Assembly: GCA_963714145.1 (NCBI GenBank)
Contig: OY970235.1
Span: forward strand, 9,176,001 to 9,240,000
Source of the DNA: JBBWZH01 sp035544115
Lineage (GTDB): Bacteria; Actinomycetota; Actinomycetes; Mycobacteriales; CADCTP01
Reading direction: 5' to 3'
DNA length: 64,000 bases
The position numbers and the translations under genes were made by a program. Below the pieces are notes generated by a model. That model worked only from the letters and a program-made list of their open reading frames with translations, was not told the origin of the DNA and ran no database searches. Position 1 is the stretch's first letter. Each line of letters begins with the position of its first letter. Shown here piece after piece: positions 49,758 through 58,281 of the stretch.

Positions 49758-50735
49758 TCAGCTGCGCCGGGCGCGGGCCCGGCGCTTGCCCTCGTGCATG
49801 GCCTGTACCCGGGCCACCGGGATGGTGCGGCCCTCCTCGACCAGGTCCCGGGGGAGCGGCTGCGGCGCCGGCAGTTGCTCGGCCCACGGGTCGCGGTCGC
49901 CGAGCGCCCGCACGGCGGTGTGCACGGTGAAGTCGGCCGGGGTGATCCGGTCGAGGTCGTCCCAGCCGACCGGGAACGAGACCGGGGTGCCGGGGCGCAG
50001 CCGCGGGCTGTACGCGGCCACCACGGTCGCGCCGCCGGCCCGGGTGGAGTCGAGGAACACCTTGCCGCCGCGGTCGTCCCGGATGAAGGCGGTGGTCGCG
50101 AGGTCCGGATCCAGCCGCTCGGCCCGGGCCGCGACCGCCCGGGTGGCCGCGGCCGCCTCTTCCAGCGTGACCGGCTCGGCGACCGGCACGAACACGTGCA
50201 CGCCCTTGGCCCCGCTGGTCTTCACCGCGCCATCGAGCCCGGCGTCAGCCAGTGCCTGCCGGATCAACCGGGCCGCCCCGACCGCCGCCCGGAAACCCTC
50301 CACTGTGGACTCGACCGCGCTCGGGTCAGCCGGCTCCGGCGGGTCGAGGTCGAGGATCAGGTAGCTCGGGCGTTCCCACTGCCCGACCTGGACCAGCGTC
50401 GGGTGGTACTCGACCGCACGCTGGTTGGCGAACCAGAGCAGCGTGCGCCGGTCGTTGCAGAGCGCGTAGGAGACCTCGCGTTTGGACGTCTCGGCCCAGC
50501 GCTGGACGGTGCGCACCCAGTCCGGGGTGTACTTCGGCACGTTCTTCTGCATGAACGGCGGCTGGCCGCGCAGCACCCGGCGCACCGACAGCGGCCGGTT
50601 GGCCAGCACCGGGATGATCCGGTCGGCGACCGCGTCGAGGTAGTCGACCAGGTCGCGCTTGGTCGCGCCCGCTCCGTCGAACAGCGGTTCGTCGAGGTTG
50701 GTCAGCGCCACCCCGTCCCGCGTCTCGCCGCTCAC
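49758..50735 (-). CDS. LigD-type primase-polymerase (stand-alone)
   Basis: A 325-aa protein matching the polymerase/primase domain of LigD, without ligase or nuclease domains. Catalytic aspartates are D129 and D131 in YLILDLDPPEP. Other landmarks are TKRDLVDYLDAVADRIIPVL, LRGQPPFMQKNVPKYTPDW, WFANQRAVEYHPTL, KTSGAKGVHVFVPV and PVSFPVGWDDLD. Such proteins add NTPs or dNTPs at double-strand breaks during Ku-dependent end joining; neither ku nor a ligase is in the window. GTG 50735 has AGGAG nine bases upstream, and both the ribosome binding site and start codon come from the edge of the adjacent 116-bp repeat array. Confidence 0.92.
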   Translation of the reverse strand: MSGETRDGVALTNLDEPLFDGAGATKRDLVDYLDAVADRIIPVLANRPLSVRRVLRGQPPFMQKNVPKYTPDWVRTVQRWAETSKREVSYALCNDRRTLLWFANQRAVEYHPTLVQVGQWERPSYLILDLDPPEPADPSAVESTVEGFRAAVGAARLIRQALADAGLDGAVKTSGAKGVHVFVPVAEPVTLEEAAAATRAVAARAERLDPDLATTAFIRDDRGGKVFLDSTRAGGATVVAAYSPRLRPGTPVSFPVGWDDLDRITPADFTVHTAVRALGDRDPWAEQLPAPQPLPRDLVEEGRTIPVARVQAMHEGKRRARARRS

Positions 50736-51310
50736 TGTGTCTCCTGTTCGCTTCGCGGAGCGCCAGACGCGGCGTCTTCCCTCGGCACCGCGCGGCGACT
50801 TCGTCGGCGCGTTGCCTCAGTCCAGACGCCGCTGCGCTCCGCTCCGCTCACTGTGTCTCCTGTTCGCTTCGCGGAGCGCCAGACGCGGCGTCTTCCCTCG
50901 GCACCGCGCGGCGACTTCGTCGGCGCGTTGCCTCAGTCCAGACGCCGCTGCGCTCCGCTCCGCTCACTGTGTCTCCTGTTCGCTTCGCGGAGCGCCAGAC
51001 GCGGCGTCTTCCCTCGGCACCGCGCGGCGACTTCGTCGGCGCGTTGCCTCAGTCCAGACGCCGCTGCGCTCCACTCCGCTCACAGTGCTAGCCGTTCGCT
51101 TCGCGGAGCGCCAGACGCGGCGTCTTCCCTCGGCACCGCGCGGCGACTTCGTCGGCGCGTTGCCTCAGTCCAGACGCCGCTGCGCTCCGCTTCGCTCACT
51201 GTGTCTCCTGTTCGCTTCGCGGAGCGCCAGACGCGGCGTCTTCCCTCGGCACCGCGCGGCGACTTCGTCGGCGCGTTGCCTCAGTCCAGACGCCGCTGCG
51301 CTCCGCTTCG
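50731..51310. repeat. Tandem array of five 116-bp repeats
   Basis: Five head-to-tail units begin at 50731, 50847, 50963, 51079 and 51195, each exactly 116 bp, ending at 51310 before a partial CTCAC. Each unit starts CTCACTGTGTCTCCTGTTCG and holds AGACGCGGCGTCTTCCCTCG, GCGACTTCGTCGGCGCG and GCTGCGCTCCGCTCCG. Units differ at only a few bases; the fourth has the GCTAGCC variant. On the minus strand every unit boundary reads AGGAGACACAGTGAGC, a ribosome binding site plus GTG, so each copy carries a potential translation start. The array fills the gap between divergent LigD-type and VOC genes. 116 is not a multiple of three, so no long frame is conserved. Confidence 0.95.
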
Positions 51311-51374
51311 CTCACCCGACCACCCTGCCACGGGCCACCTGCAATTGTCAGAGCTGCCCGCTACCGTCCGGCAC

Positions 51375-51746
51375 ATGGACTGGAAACTCGAGCTTGTGCC
51401 GGTGCCGGTGACCGATGTCGACCGGGCCAAGAAGTTCTACGTGGAGCAGGTCGGTTTCACCGCCGATCACGACTACCAGGTCACCCCGGAACTGCGCTTC
51501 GTGCAGCTCACCCCGCCCGGGTCGGCCTGTTCGGTGGTCCTCGGCACCGGCGTCACCACGATGGCGCCCGGCTCGCAGAAGGGTCTGCAGGTGGTGGTCG
51601 CCGACGTGGCGGCGGCCCGCGCCGGCCTGCTCGACCGCGGTGTCGCCGCCAGCGAGATCGATGTCCAACCCTGGGGTTCTTTCGTCACGTTCGCCGATCC
51701 GGACGGCAACACCTGGGCGCTGCAGGAGATCCCGGCGCGCGGCTGA
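51375..51746 (+). CDS. VOC-family (glyoxalase-like) protein
   Basis: A 123-aa single VOC module: WKLELVPVPVTDVDRAKKFY with VEQVGFTADHD, then LRFVQLTPPGSACSVVLGTG, and C-terminal FADPDGNTWALQEIP. The histidine/glutamate metal-ligand positions seem partly kept (final E in LQEIP). It resembles the bleomycin-resistance/dioxygenase-like subgroup of unknown substrate. ATG 51375 has no ribosome binding site; TACCGT 9 bp upstream could be a -10 box for leaderless expression. Upstream lies the repeat array. Confidence 0.85.
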   Translation: MDWKLELVPVPVTDVDRAKKFYVEQVGFTADHDYQVTPELRFVQLTPPGSACSVVLGTGVTTMAPGSQKGLQVVVADVAAARAGLLDRGVAASEIDVQPWGSFVTFADPDGNTWALQEIPARG

Positions 51747-51842
51747 CGTCCAAATCGGACAGGCGGGGCCAGGTCCAGCCGGGGCCGGTGATCCGCGCGG
51801 CACCGGATGTCGCCCGGGGTCCGGGCGGCCTACCATCGCGCC

Positions 51843-52622
51843 ATGCCTGGTCCGCCGCCGCTGCTGCCGGAACTACGTGAGGACTGGGAGCGCGCGCTCT
51901 GCGTGGCCGCCCATCCGGACGACCTGGAGTACGGCCTCGCTTCGGCGGTGGCCAAGTGGACCGCGGCCGGCAAGCAGGTCACGTACCTGCTGGCCACCCG
52001 TGGCGAGGCCGGGATCGACGGGATCGACCCGGCCACCGCGGGCCCGCTGCGGGAGGAAGAGGAGCGGGCCGGTGCCCGCGAGGTCGGTGTCGACGTGGTC
52101 GAGTTCCTCGACTACCAGGACGGCGTCGTCGAGTACGGCCTGCCGCTGCGCCGCGACATCGCCCGGGCGGTCCGCCGGCACCGGCCCGAACTGGTGATCG
52201 GCGGGGCGTTCACCGTCCGGATGATCGGTGGCGTGACGAACCAGGCCGACCACCGCGCGGTCGGGCTGGCCACGCTGGACGGCGCGAAGGACGCCGGCAA
52301 CCGGTGGATCTTCCCGGAACTGGCCAGCGAGGGTCTCCAGCCGTGGCCGGGGGTGCGCTACGTCGGCTTCGGCGGCGCGCAGGAGCCCACCCACGGGGTC
52401 GACGTGACCGGCTACCTCGACCGCGGCATCGCCTCGCTGCGCGCGCACAAGGCGTACATGGACGGGCTCGGCGATGGCAGCTTCGACCCCGGGGCGTTCC
52501 TGACCTGGATCGCCGAGGCCAGCGGGGCGCGGCTGGACGTGGACGCCGCCGTGCTGCTCGACGTGCACGAGCTGATCCCGGACGGCCCGCCGCCCTGGGT
52601 CATCCCGGAGCCGACCGGCTGA
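51843..52622 (+). CDS. PIG-L/LmbE-family deacetylase
   Basis: A 259-aa zinc-dependent N-deacetylase. The metal-binding motif is AHPDDLEYG (H24, D26, D27), with the third ligand in NQADHRAVGLATLDGAKDAG. Other conserved parts are ATRGEAGIDGIDP and VEFLDYQDGVVEYGLPLRRD. The family removes acetyl groups from GlcNAc-type or mycothiol-type conjugates (MshB, Mca, BtrD). Without neighbouring mycothiol or glycan genes the substrate is uncertain. ATG 51843 has TACCAT ending seven bases upstream, a good leaderless promoter arrangement. Confidence 0.9.
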   Translation: MPGPPPLLPELREDWERALCVAAHPDDLEYGLASAVAKWTAAGKQVTYLLATRGEAGIDGIDPATAGPLREEEERAGAREVGVDVVEFLDYQDGVVEYGLPLRRDIARAVRRHRPELVIGGAFTVRMIGGVTNQADHRAVGLATLDGAKDAGNRWIFPELASEGLQPWPGVRYVGFGGAQEPTHGVDVTGYLDRGIASLRAHKAYMDGLGDGSFDPGAFLTWIAEASGARLDVDAAVLLDVHELIPDGPPPWVIPEPTG

Positions 52623-52630
52623 CCGGTAGG

Positions 52631-52660
52631 TCCACTGTGAACGGAATTATCCACAGTGGA
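52631..52660. terminator. Bidirectional terminator built from the TCCACWGTGGA palindrome
   Basis: TCCACTGTG at 52631-52639 pairs with CACAGTGGA at 52652-52660 across a 12-nt AT-rich loop. It sits 8 bp after the PIG-L stop and 8 bp before the convergent DUF4232 stop. Confidence 0.65.
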
Positions 52661-52668
52661 CGGCCGGG

Positions 52669-53478
52669 TCAGCCGGTGCCGGCGCGGTAGGCCGGCTGGG
52701 TGATCGTGCCGCCGTCGCAGACCACGCCGAGGGTCCAGCGGATGGACAGCGGGTCGCGCTCGTCCGGCGGGATCACCCGCAGTTGGCCCGGGGTCGGCTG
52801 GCACTGCCCGGTCTGCGAGGGGTCCCGGGTGCTGGGCACGACCGTCCAGTGCAGCTGGGACGAGGCGCTCGCCTTCGGGGCCAGCGTGACCAGCTTCGGC
52901 GGCGTACCCGGGTCGCGGACCTGCCGGGTCGGCACCGGCCGGCCCGCGGCGTCGACCAGTTGGACGCCGCCGTAGCCCTCGATCCGGCAGCTGACGCCGC
53001 TGCGGTTGGTCAGCACCAGGGTGGCGTACCGCTGGCCGGCGGCCGCGTCGGCGGCGCGCAGCGACCCGGTGAGTTGGCTGGTGTGGCAGCGGTCCGGCCC
53101 GGCCGGGGTGGTGGCGCCGCCCGCCGGCCCGGTCCCGGTCGGCGCCGCGGTGTCGCCCGGCGCGGACGTGGCCGCCGCCGTGTCCCCGGGTGCCGTCGTG
53201 CCGCCGGGGGCGGCTGGGCCGGTCGGCGCGGCGGAGCTGCCGTTGTCGCTCGAACCGCAGGCGACCAGTGCCGCCAGCAGCGCCGCGGTGCCGGCCAGCC
53301 GCACACCGGCCCGCCGCCCACCGGCCCGCCGCCCGCCGGCCCGCCGCCCGCCGGCCCGCCGCCCGCCGGCCCGCGCTGCGCCGGTCCGCCCCGCGCCGGT
53401 CCGCCCCGCGCCGGTCCGCCCCGCGCCGGCCGCCCCCGCGCCGGCCGGCCCTGCGCCGATCCTGCCCGCGTCGATCAT
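52669..53478 (-). CDS. DUF4232 lipoprotein with repetitive basic leader
   Basis: A 269-aa lipoprotein. The lipobox is LAALVAC (C74), unusually far from the start because the first 60 residues are Gly/Ala/Arg repeats (TGAGRTGAGRTGAAR, then GGRRAGGRRAGGRRAG) encoded by 15-bp DNA repeats. A Pro/Thr/Ala linker follows, then a DUF4232 beta sandwich with RCHTSQLTGSLRAADAAAGQ, LVLTNRSGVSCRIEGYGGV and LHWTVVPSTRD. ATG 53478 has GAAGGGG five bases upstream; the repeat may have lengthened the n-region recently, and a start closer to the lipobox is possible. The function of DUF4232 is unknown. Confidence 0.8.
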   Translation of the reverse strand: MIDAGRIGAGPAGAGAAGAGRTGAGRTGAGRTGAARAGGRRAGGRRAGGRRAGGRRAGVRLAGTAALLAALVACGSSDNGSSAAPTGPAAPGGTTAPGDTAAATSAPGDTAAPTGTGPAGGATTPAGPDRCHTSQLTGSLRAADAAAGQRYATLVLTNRSGVSCRIEGYGGVQLVDAAGRPVPTRQVRDPGTPPKLVTLAPKASASSQLHWTVVPSTRDPSQTGQCQPTPGQLRVIPPDERDPLSIRWTLGVVCDGGTITQPAYRAGTG

Positions 53479-53732
53479 GTCGGCCCCTTCCGCCGGTGGG
53501 TCAACCCGTTCCTACCCGCGATCGCGACCGAAACGTAGGCAGTGACCGGACGGCCCGGCTTCGGCCGGCCGATCCGACCCGTCCGCCCGGATCTTCAAGT
53601 ACCACCCCATTCGGGTGTATTGCTATTTCTTGACCGAATCTCAGTCCGGCTTTGGGCGACATTTCGGATCAGTGTGCGTAACAGTTCGCCCATCTGTCCG
53701 CCTCATGAGGGCGGATCCCTCTGGGAGGTGCC

Positions 53733-54947
53733 ATGAGATCTCGTTCTCCCATCGCCGCGGCTGGTATCGCCGCACTGGCCGCGGTCGGTTGGGTCGGTAT
53801 CGCGGCCGGGTCGGCCGGTGCCACCAACGCCGCGCCCCAGCCGGCCGGGCACATCGCGCACCGGGTCTGCCAGCAGTCGATCGGGCCCGCGCCCGGCCTG
53901 GCGGCCTGCGCCGCGATCCGGCTGGACGGAGCGACCCCGGCGTCGATGGTGAACGCTGCGGCCTCGGCCGCCGCGGTCGCCGGTCTGGGCCCGGCCGACC
54001 TGCAGTCGGCGTACAAGCTGCCGTCGGCCACCGCCGGCGCCGGCCAGACCATCGCGATCGTGGACGCCTTCGACGACCCGAACGCGGAGAGCGACCTGGC
54101 CACCTACCGCAGCAACTTCGGGCTGCCGGCCTGCACCACCGCGAACGGCTGCTTCCGCAAGGTGAACCAGAACGGCGGCACCACCCCGCCGCTGCCCGAC
54201 GTGGGCTGGGCCGAGGAGATCTCGCTGGACATCGACATGGTCTCGGCGATCTGCCCGAACTGCCACATCCTGCTGGTCGAGGCGACGTCCAACTCGTTCG
54301 CGAACCTGGGCGCGGCGGTGAACCGGGCGGCCACCATGGGCGCCAACGCGATCAGCAACAGCTACGGCGGCGGCGACGCGTCGGACACCGCGAACGGCCG
54401 GTTCTACAACCACCCGGGCATCGCGGTGACCGCCTCCTCCGGTGACGCCGGCTTCGGCGTGGAGTACCCGGCGTCCTCGCAGTTCGTGGTCGCGGTCGGC
54501 GGCACCTCGCTGACCCGCAACAGCAGCGCCCGCGGCTGGGGCGAGACCGCCTGGTCCGGCGCCGGCAGCGGCTGCTCGCGGTTCAACACCGCGATCCCGA
54601 GCGCGTCCACGTTCGGCACCGGGTGCGCCCGGCGCGCGGTCGCGGACGTCTCGGCGGTGGCCGACCCGAACACCGGCGTGGCCGTGTTCGACACCTTCGG
54701 GACCCCGGGCTGGCTGGTCTTCGGCGGCACCAGCGTCTCCGCGCCGATCATCGCCTCGGTGTACGGGCTGGCCGGCAACGCGGCCTCGATCGATGCGAAC
54801 GACTTCCCGTACCAGCACTCGACCTCGCTGTTCGACGTCACGTCCGGTTCGAACGGGCGCTGCTCGCCGACGCAGCTGTGCACCGCCCGGGTCGGCTGGG
54901 ACGGCCCGACCGGACTGGGCACGCCGAACGGCACCGGCGCCTTCTGA
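53733..54947 (+). CDS. Secreted S53 (sedolisin-like) peptidase
   Basis: A 404-aa secreted serine-carboxyl peptidase. Signal peptide: SPIAAAGIAALAAVGWVGIA, cleavage near residue 30. The S53 core shows E162 and D166 in GWAEEISLDIDM, the oxyanion aspartate in VTASSGDAGFGVEYP (D238), and the catalytic serine in VFGGTSVSAPI (S334), so the Glu/Asp/Ser set is complete. The N-terminal prodomain is very short compared with classical sedolisins; LGPADLQSAYKLPS begins the catalytic domain near residue 85. GGGAGGTGCC precedes the ATG. A strong hairpin terminates the gene. Confidence 0.9.
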   Translation: MRSRSPIAAAGIAALAAVGWVGIAAGSAGATNAAPQPAGHIAHRVCQQSIGPAPGLAACAAIRLDGATPASMVNAAASAAAVAGLGPADLQSAYKLPSATAGAGQTIAIVDAFDDPNAESDLATYRSNFGLPACTTANGCFRKVNQNGGTTPPLPDVGWAEEISLDIDMVSAICPNCHILLVEATSNSFANLGAAVNRAATMGANAISNSYGGGDASDTANGRFYNHPGIAVTASSGDAGFGVEYPASSQFVVAVGGTSLTRNSSARGWGETAWSGAGSGCSRFNTAIPSASTFGTGCARRAVADVSAVADPNTGVAVFDTFGTPGWLVFGGTSVSAPIIASVYGLAGNAASIDANDFPYQHSTSLFDVTSGSNGRCSPTQLCTARVGWDGPTGLGTPNGTGAF

Positions 54948-54966
54948 GCAGTCGGCAGCAGCGGCC

Positions 54967-55000
54967 GGGTGCCCGGGACACGGTGCTGTCCCGGGCACCC
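54967..55000. terminator. Strong hairpin terminator after the S53 peptidase
   Basis: Perfect 14-bp stem (GGGTGCCCGGGACA and complement) with a 6-nt loop, 20 nt after the stop codon and about 50 nt from the convergent peptidoglycan-binding gene. It is followed by a TCCACTGTGGA palindrome at 55005-55015. Confidence 0.85.
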
Positions 55001-55052
55001 GCCGTCCACTGTGGACGCTATGACGCCCGCGGCGGACGCCCGTCCGCCGCGA

Positions 55053-55451
55053 TCAGGAGACGCGCTTGCAGCCGAAGATCGGGCCGATCGCGCGGTGCAG
55101 GATCTTCGACCGGGTCTCCGGACCGTACACACCGTCCCGCGCGGCGCCGGCCTGGCGCTGCGCCTCGATCAGCGCGGCCCTGGTCCTGGGCCCGAACTCG
55201 CCGTCCTGGCTCAGCCCGGCGTTGTAGCAGTAGTTCAACGTGTATTGCAGGTAGAGCACAGCTTCGCTCTGCGCGCCCTGGCCCATCTGGCAATTGACGG
55301 AGCCGCCGGCGCTCGGCACATTCGCTTCCTGGTAGACGACGTGGGAGTTGCACTGCGGGGCGGCGTCGGCCGGCGACGCCGGTGCGATGGCGAACAACCC
55401 GCCGCCGACGGCGAGGGTGGCTAAGGCGGCCCGGACTGACTTGCGTGACAC
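55053..55451 (-). CDS. Secreted peptidoglycan-binding-like small protein
   Basis: A 132-aa protein. GTG 55451 is chosen because AGGAGG lies six bases upstream and a signal peptide begins there (SRKSVRAALATLAVGGGLFA, cleaved near ADAAPQC). The mature part holds two PG_binding_1-like half motifs: VLYLQYTLNYCYNAGLSQDG with EFGPRTRAALIEAQRQ, and ARDGVYGPETRSKIL. Four cysteines suggest disulfides. It would bind cell wall outside the cell; no catalytic domain is attached. Confidence 0.8.
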   Translation of the reverse strand: MSRKSVRAALATLAVGGGLFAIAPASPADAAPQCNSHVVYQEANVPSAGGSVNCQMGQGAQSEAVLYLQYTLNYCYNAGLSQDGEFGPRTRAALIEAQRQAGAARDGVYGPETRSKILHRAIGPIFGCKRVS

Positions 55452-55533
55452 GGTGAACCTCCTGGCGCGGCAAGAGCCCCGGCGGATCCGCCGGCGCACT
55501 CGCGGACGTTAGGAGCGTGCCCTTACCGGTCCC

Positions 55534-56613
55534 TTACCGGTTCGGGTCAACCGGTACGCGGGGCCGGGTCGCCCGGGGCGCCCGGGCGGCGGACGACTGC
55601 CGCACCACCAGCTCCGGCTGGAACTGCACATGCTCGTGCACGTGGCCCGGCTCGGCCGCCGCCTCGCGCAGCAGCAGGTTCATCGCGGTGCGGCCCAGCT
55701 GGTGGCGCGGCTGCCGGACCGAGGTGAGCGGCACCGCGGCGGCGGCGGCGAAGTCGATGTCGTCGTAGCCGACGATCGCGACGTCGCCGGGCACCGACCG
55801 GCCCTGCTGCACCAGTTGTTGCAGCAGGCCGAGGGCGACCAGGTCGTTGGCGCAGAACACGGCGGTGGGGCGGCGCCGGCCGGGCAGCCCGGTGAGCCGC
55901 TGCGCCGCCTCCCGCCCGCTGGCGATGGTCAGCGCCTCGGTCTCGATCACGACCAGGTCGTCGGCGGCGGCGCCGGCGGCGGCCATCGCCTGCAGCGCGC
56001 CGGTGTGCCGGTCCTGCACCTGCGGCACGGTCGGCGGGCCGCCGATGAACGCCACCCGCCGGTGGCCCTGCTCCAGCAGGTGGGTGACCGCGAGCTCGCC
56101 GCCGAGCACGTCGTCCACCCCGACGCTGCACCAGTCGTCGCTGCCGTCCGGGGAGTGCCGGTCCACCAGCACCAGCGGCATGCCGCGCCCGGCGATCGTG
56201 CGGACCCGGCTGTTGCTGTTGTCGGCCGGGGTGACCAGCACGCCGTGCACCCGCTGTTCCAGCAGCAGGTCGAGGTATTCGCGCTCGCGGTCCGGGTCGC
56301 CGTCGCTGCTGCACATGACCAGCGCCAGGCCCGCTTCCCGGCAGGCCTCCTCGGCACCGCGGGCGACGTCGGTGAAGAACGGGTTGCCGGCGTCCAGGAA
56401 GACGTACGCGAGCACCCGGCTGCTGCCCAGCCGCAGCTGCCGGGCCGATTCGTTGCGGACGAAGCCGAGGTCGGTCATCGCGGCTTCGACCCGCAGCCGG
56501 GTCTCCTCGCGGACCATGTGCGGCCGGTTCAGCACGTTGGACACGGTGCCGATGGATACCCCGGCCCGGCTGGCCACGTCTTTGATGCCAGCCGGCCGGA
56601 CCACTGCCACCAC
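55534..56613 (-). CDS. LacI-family repressor of the rhamnose operon
   Basis: A 359-aa regulator. The DNA-binding head is GIKDVASRAGVSIGTVSNVL with NRPHMVREETRLRV, and the hinge region follows (AMTDLGFVRNESARQLRLGS). The periplasmic-binding-protein-like effector domain is complete (YVFLDAGNPFFTDVARGAEE, VHGVLVTPADNSNS, HRRVAFIGGPPTVPQVQDR, FCANDLVALGLLQQL, VGYDDIDFAAAAAVPLTSVR). It is divergent from the sugar-isomerase/rhamnose operon with three ACGTTGT-containing sites between them, so it should repress that operon and respond to rhamnose or a metabolite. GTG 56613 or GTG 56604 may be the true start; GAGGTGG suits the latter. Confidence 0.9.
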   Translation of the reverse strand: MVAVVRPAGIKDVASRAGVSIGTVSNVLNRPHMVREETRLRVEAAMTDLGFVRNESARQLRLGSSRVLAYVFLDAGNPFFTDVARGAEEACREAGLALVMCSSDGDPDREREYLDLLLEQRVHGVLVTPADNSNSRVRTIAGRGMPLVLVDRHSPDGSDDWCSVGVDDVLGGELAVTHLLEQGHRRVAFIGGPPTVPQVQDRHTGALQAMAAAGAAADDLVVIETEALTIASGREAAQRLTGLPGRRRPTAVFCANDLVALGLLQQLVQQGRSVPGDVAIVGYDDIDFAAAAAVPLTSVRQPRHQLGRTAMNLLLREAAAEPGHVHEHVQFQPELVVRQSSAARAPRATRPRVPVDPNR

Positions 56614-56734
56614 CTCATGAAACGCCTCAACCCGTCAGTCGGCAAGCCTAGTACGGCCGCGATCGTGCTGCTCACGGGCCTGCGGCGGGCCGCAGTAACG
56701 ACTACGTAACGAGGGGTTGACCGGACCATGATCA

Positions 56735-56776
56735 GTTACTACGTTGTTGAAACGTTGTAACCTGAAACGTTGTAAT
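56735..56776. promoter_or_regulatory. LacI operators of the rhamnose operon
   Basis: TGAAACGTTGTAA occurs twice, at 56748-56760 and 56763-56775, 15 bp apart, and a third ACGTTGT is at 56741-56747. The AACGTT core is typical of LacI-family sites. The second copy ends 21 bp before the first gene, so bound repressor would block transcription or initiation. Confidence 0.75.
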
Positions 56777-56796
56777 GGGTTTGCGAGGAGGACGCG

Positions 56797-58281
56797 ATGA
56801 CCTCGACCGGCGTCCGTGGCGTCCAGGCAACGGCCACTGAGCCGCCCGATATCGGGCCGCTGCGCCGGGTTCCGCACCGCCGCACCCGGGTCGGGCTGGT
56901 GGCCGGCGGGCTCGGGGCCTACTGGCCCCAGTTCCCCGACCTGCTGCCGCAGCTGCAGCGCTCCGCCGCCCGGGTCGGCGCGCGGATGGGTGAGCTGGAC
57001 TGCGAGGTTGTCGACGTCGGGTTCATCTCCGACGCGGCCGACGGCGCGGCGGCCGCCGAGCGGCTGCGGGCGGCCGGTTGCGACCTGATCGTCGCGTTCC
57101 TGACCACGTACATGACCGCCACCATGCTGATGCCGGTGGCGCAGCGGTCCGGCGCGCCCGTCCTGCTGCTGAACCTGCAGCCCACCGAGGCGATGGACCA
57201 CGCCACCTTCGACACCGGCCAGTGGCTGGCCTACTGCGGGGCCTGCCCGCTGCCGGAGATGGCCAACGCGTTCCGCCGCGCCGGCATCGACACCCGCTCG
57301 GTCTCCGGCTACCTCGAGGAGGACCGGGCCTGGGACCGGATCGCGCACTGGGTGCGGGCGGCCGGTATCCGCGGCGCGCTGCGGCACGGCCGGCACGGCC
57401 TGCTCGGCCACCTCTACCCCGGCATGCTGGACGTGGCCACCGACCTCACGCTGGTGCCCGCGCAGCTGGGCGGGCACATCGAGGTGCTGGAGATCGACGA
57501 TGTCCGGGTCCGGGCCGAGCAGGTGACGGATGCCGAGACCGCGGCCCGGGTGGAGCTGACCCGGGAGATCTTCACCATCGACCCGACCGTGGCGGCCGAC
57601 GACCTGCGCTGGGCCGCGCAGGTCTCGGTCGCCCTCGACCGGCTGGCCGACGACTTCGCGCTCGACTCGCTCGCCTACTACCACCGTGGCCTGGACGGCG
57701 AGACCCACGAGCGGGTCGGCGCCGGGCTGATCCTCGGCGCGTCGCTGCTCACCGCCCGCGGCATCCCGGCCGCGGGCGAGTACGAGCTGCGCACCTCGCT
57801 GGCGATGCTGGTGCTCGACCGGCTCGGCGCCGGCGGCTCGTTCACCGAGTTCCAGGCGCTGGACTTCACCGCCGGCGTGGTCGAGATGGGCCACGACGGC
57901 CCGGCGCACCTGGCCATCAGCAACGGCCGGCCGATTCTGCGCGGGCTGGGCGTCTACCACGGCAAGCGCGGCTGGGGCGTCTCGGTCGAGTTCGACGTGC
58001 GGCCCGGCCCGGTCACCCTGCTCGGGCTCGGCCAGGAGCGGGACGGCCGGTTCCGGTTCGTGCTGGCCGAGGGCGCGGTCGTCCCGGGGCCGCACCTGCG
58101 GATCGGCAACACCACGTCCCGGGTCGACTTCGGCTGCCATCCGGGGGAGTGGACGGACGCCTGGAGCGTCTCGGGTGTCGGCCACCACTGGGCGCTGGGC
58201 ACCGGCCACCGGGCCGCCCAACTGCGCGCGGTGGCCGACCTGCTCGGCCTGGAGACGGTGACCGTGGACCTCCGCGCATGA
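56797..58281 (+). CDS. Fucose/arabinose-isomerase-like protein
   Basis: A 494-aa cytosolic protein starting at ATG with GAGGAGGA upstream. It has the layout of the L-fucose/L-arabinose isomerase superfamily: an N-terminal Rossmann-like domain (TRVGLVAGGLGAYWPQFPDL, CDLIVAFLTTYMTATMLMPV, VLLLNLQPTEAM), a middle domain (VSGYLEEDRAWDRIAHWVRA, IRGALRHGRHGLLGHLYPGM) and a C-terminal region (ISNGRPILRGLGVYHGKRGW, FGCHPGEWTDAWSVSGVGHH). In AraA-type enzymes conserved Glu and His bind Mn2+; candidates are seen (HYH-like YYHRGLDGETHE, GAGLILGASLLTARG), but I cannot confirm the full set. It precedes the rhamnose transporter genes; RhaI later in the operon already isomerises rhamnose, so this protein may act on another deoxy- or pentose sugar. 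Confidence 0.75.
   Translation: MTSTGVRGVQATATEPPDIGPLRRVPHRRTRVGLVAGGLGAYWPQFPDLLPQLQRSAARVGARMGELDCEVVDVGFISDAADGAAAAERLRAAGCDLIVAFLTTYMTATMLMPVAQRSGAPVLLLNLQPTEAMDHATFDTGQWLAYCGACPLPEMANAFRRAGIDTRSVSGYLEEDRAWDRIAHWVRAAGIRGALRHGRHGLLGHLYPGMLDVATDLTLVPAQLGGHIEVLEIDDVRVRAEQVTDAETAARVELTREIFTIDPTVAADDLRWAAQVSVALDRLADDFALDSLAYYHRGLDGETHERVGAGLILGASLLTARGIPAAGEYELRTSLAMLVLDRLGAGGSFTEFQALDFTAGVVEMGHDGPAHLAISNGRPILRGLGVYHGKRGWGVSVEFDVRPGPVTLLGLGQERDGRFRFVLAEGAVVPGPHLRIGNTTSRVDFGCHPGEWTDAWSVSGVGHHWALGTGHRAAQLRAVADLLGLETVTVDLRA

Noticed and set aside
50731..51310. CRISPR array
   Set aside because: Units are 116 bp with no unique spacers; repeats are head-to-tail copies and no cas gene is near.
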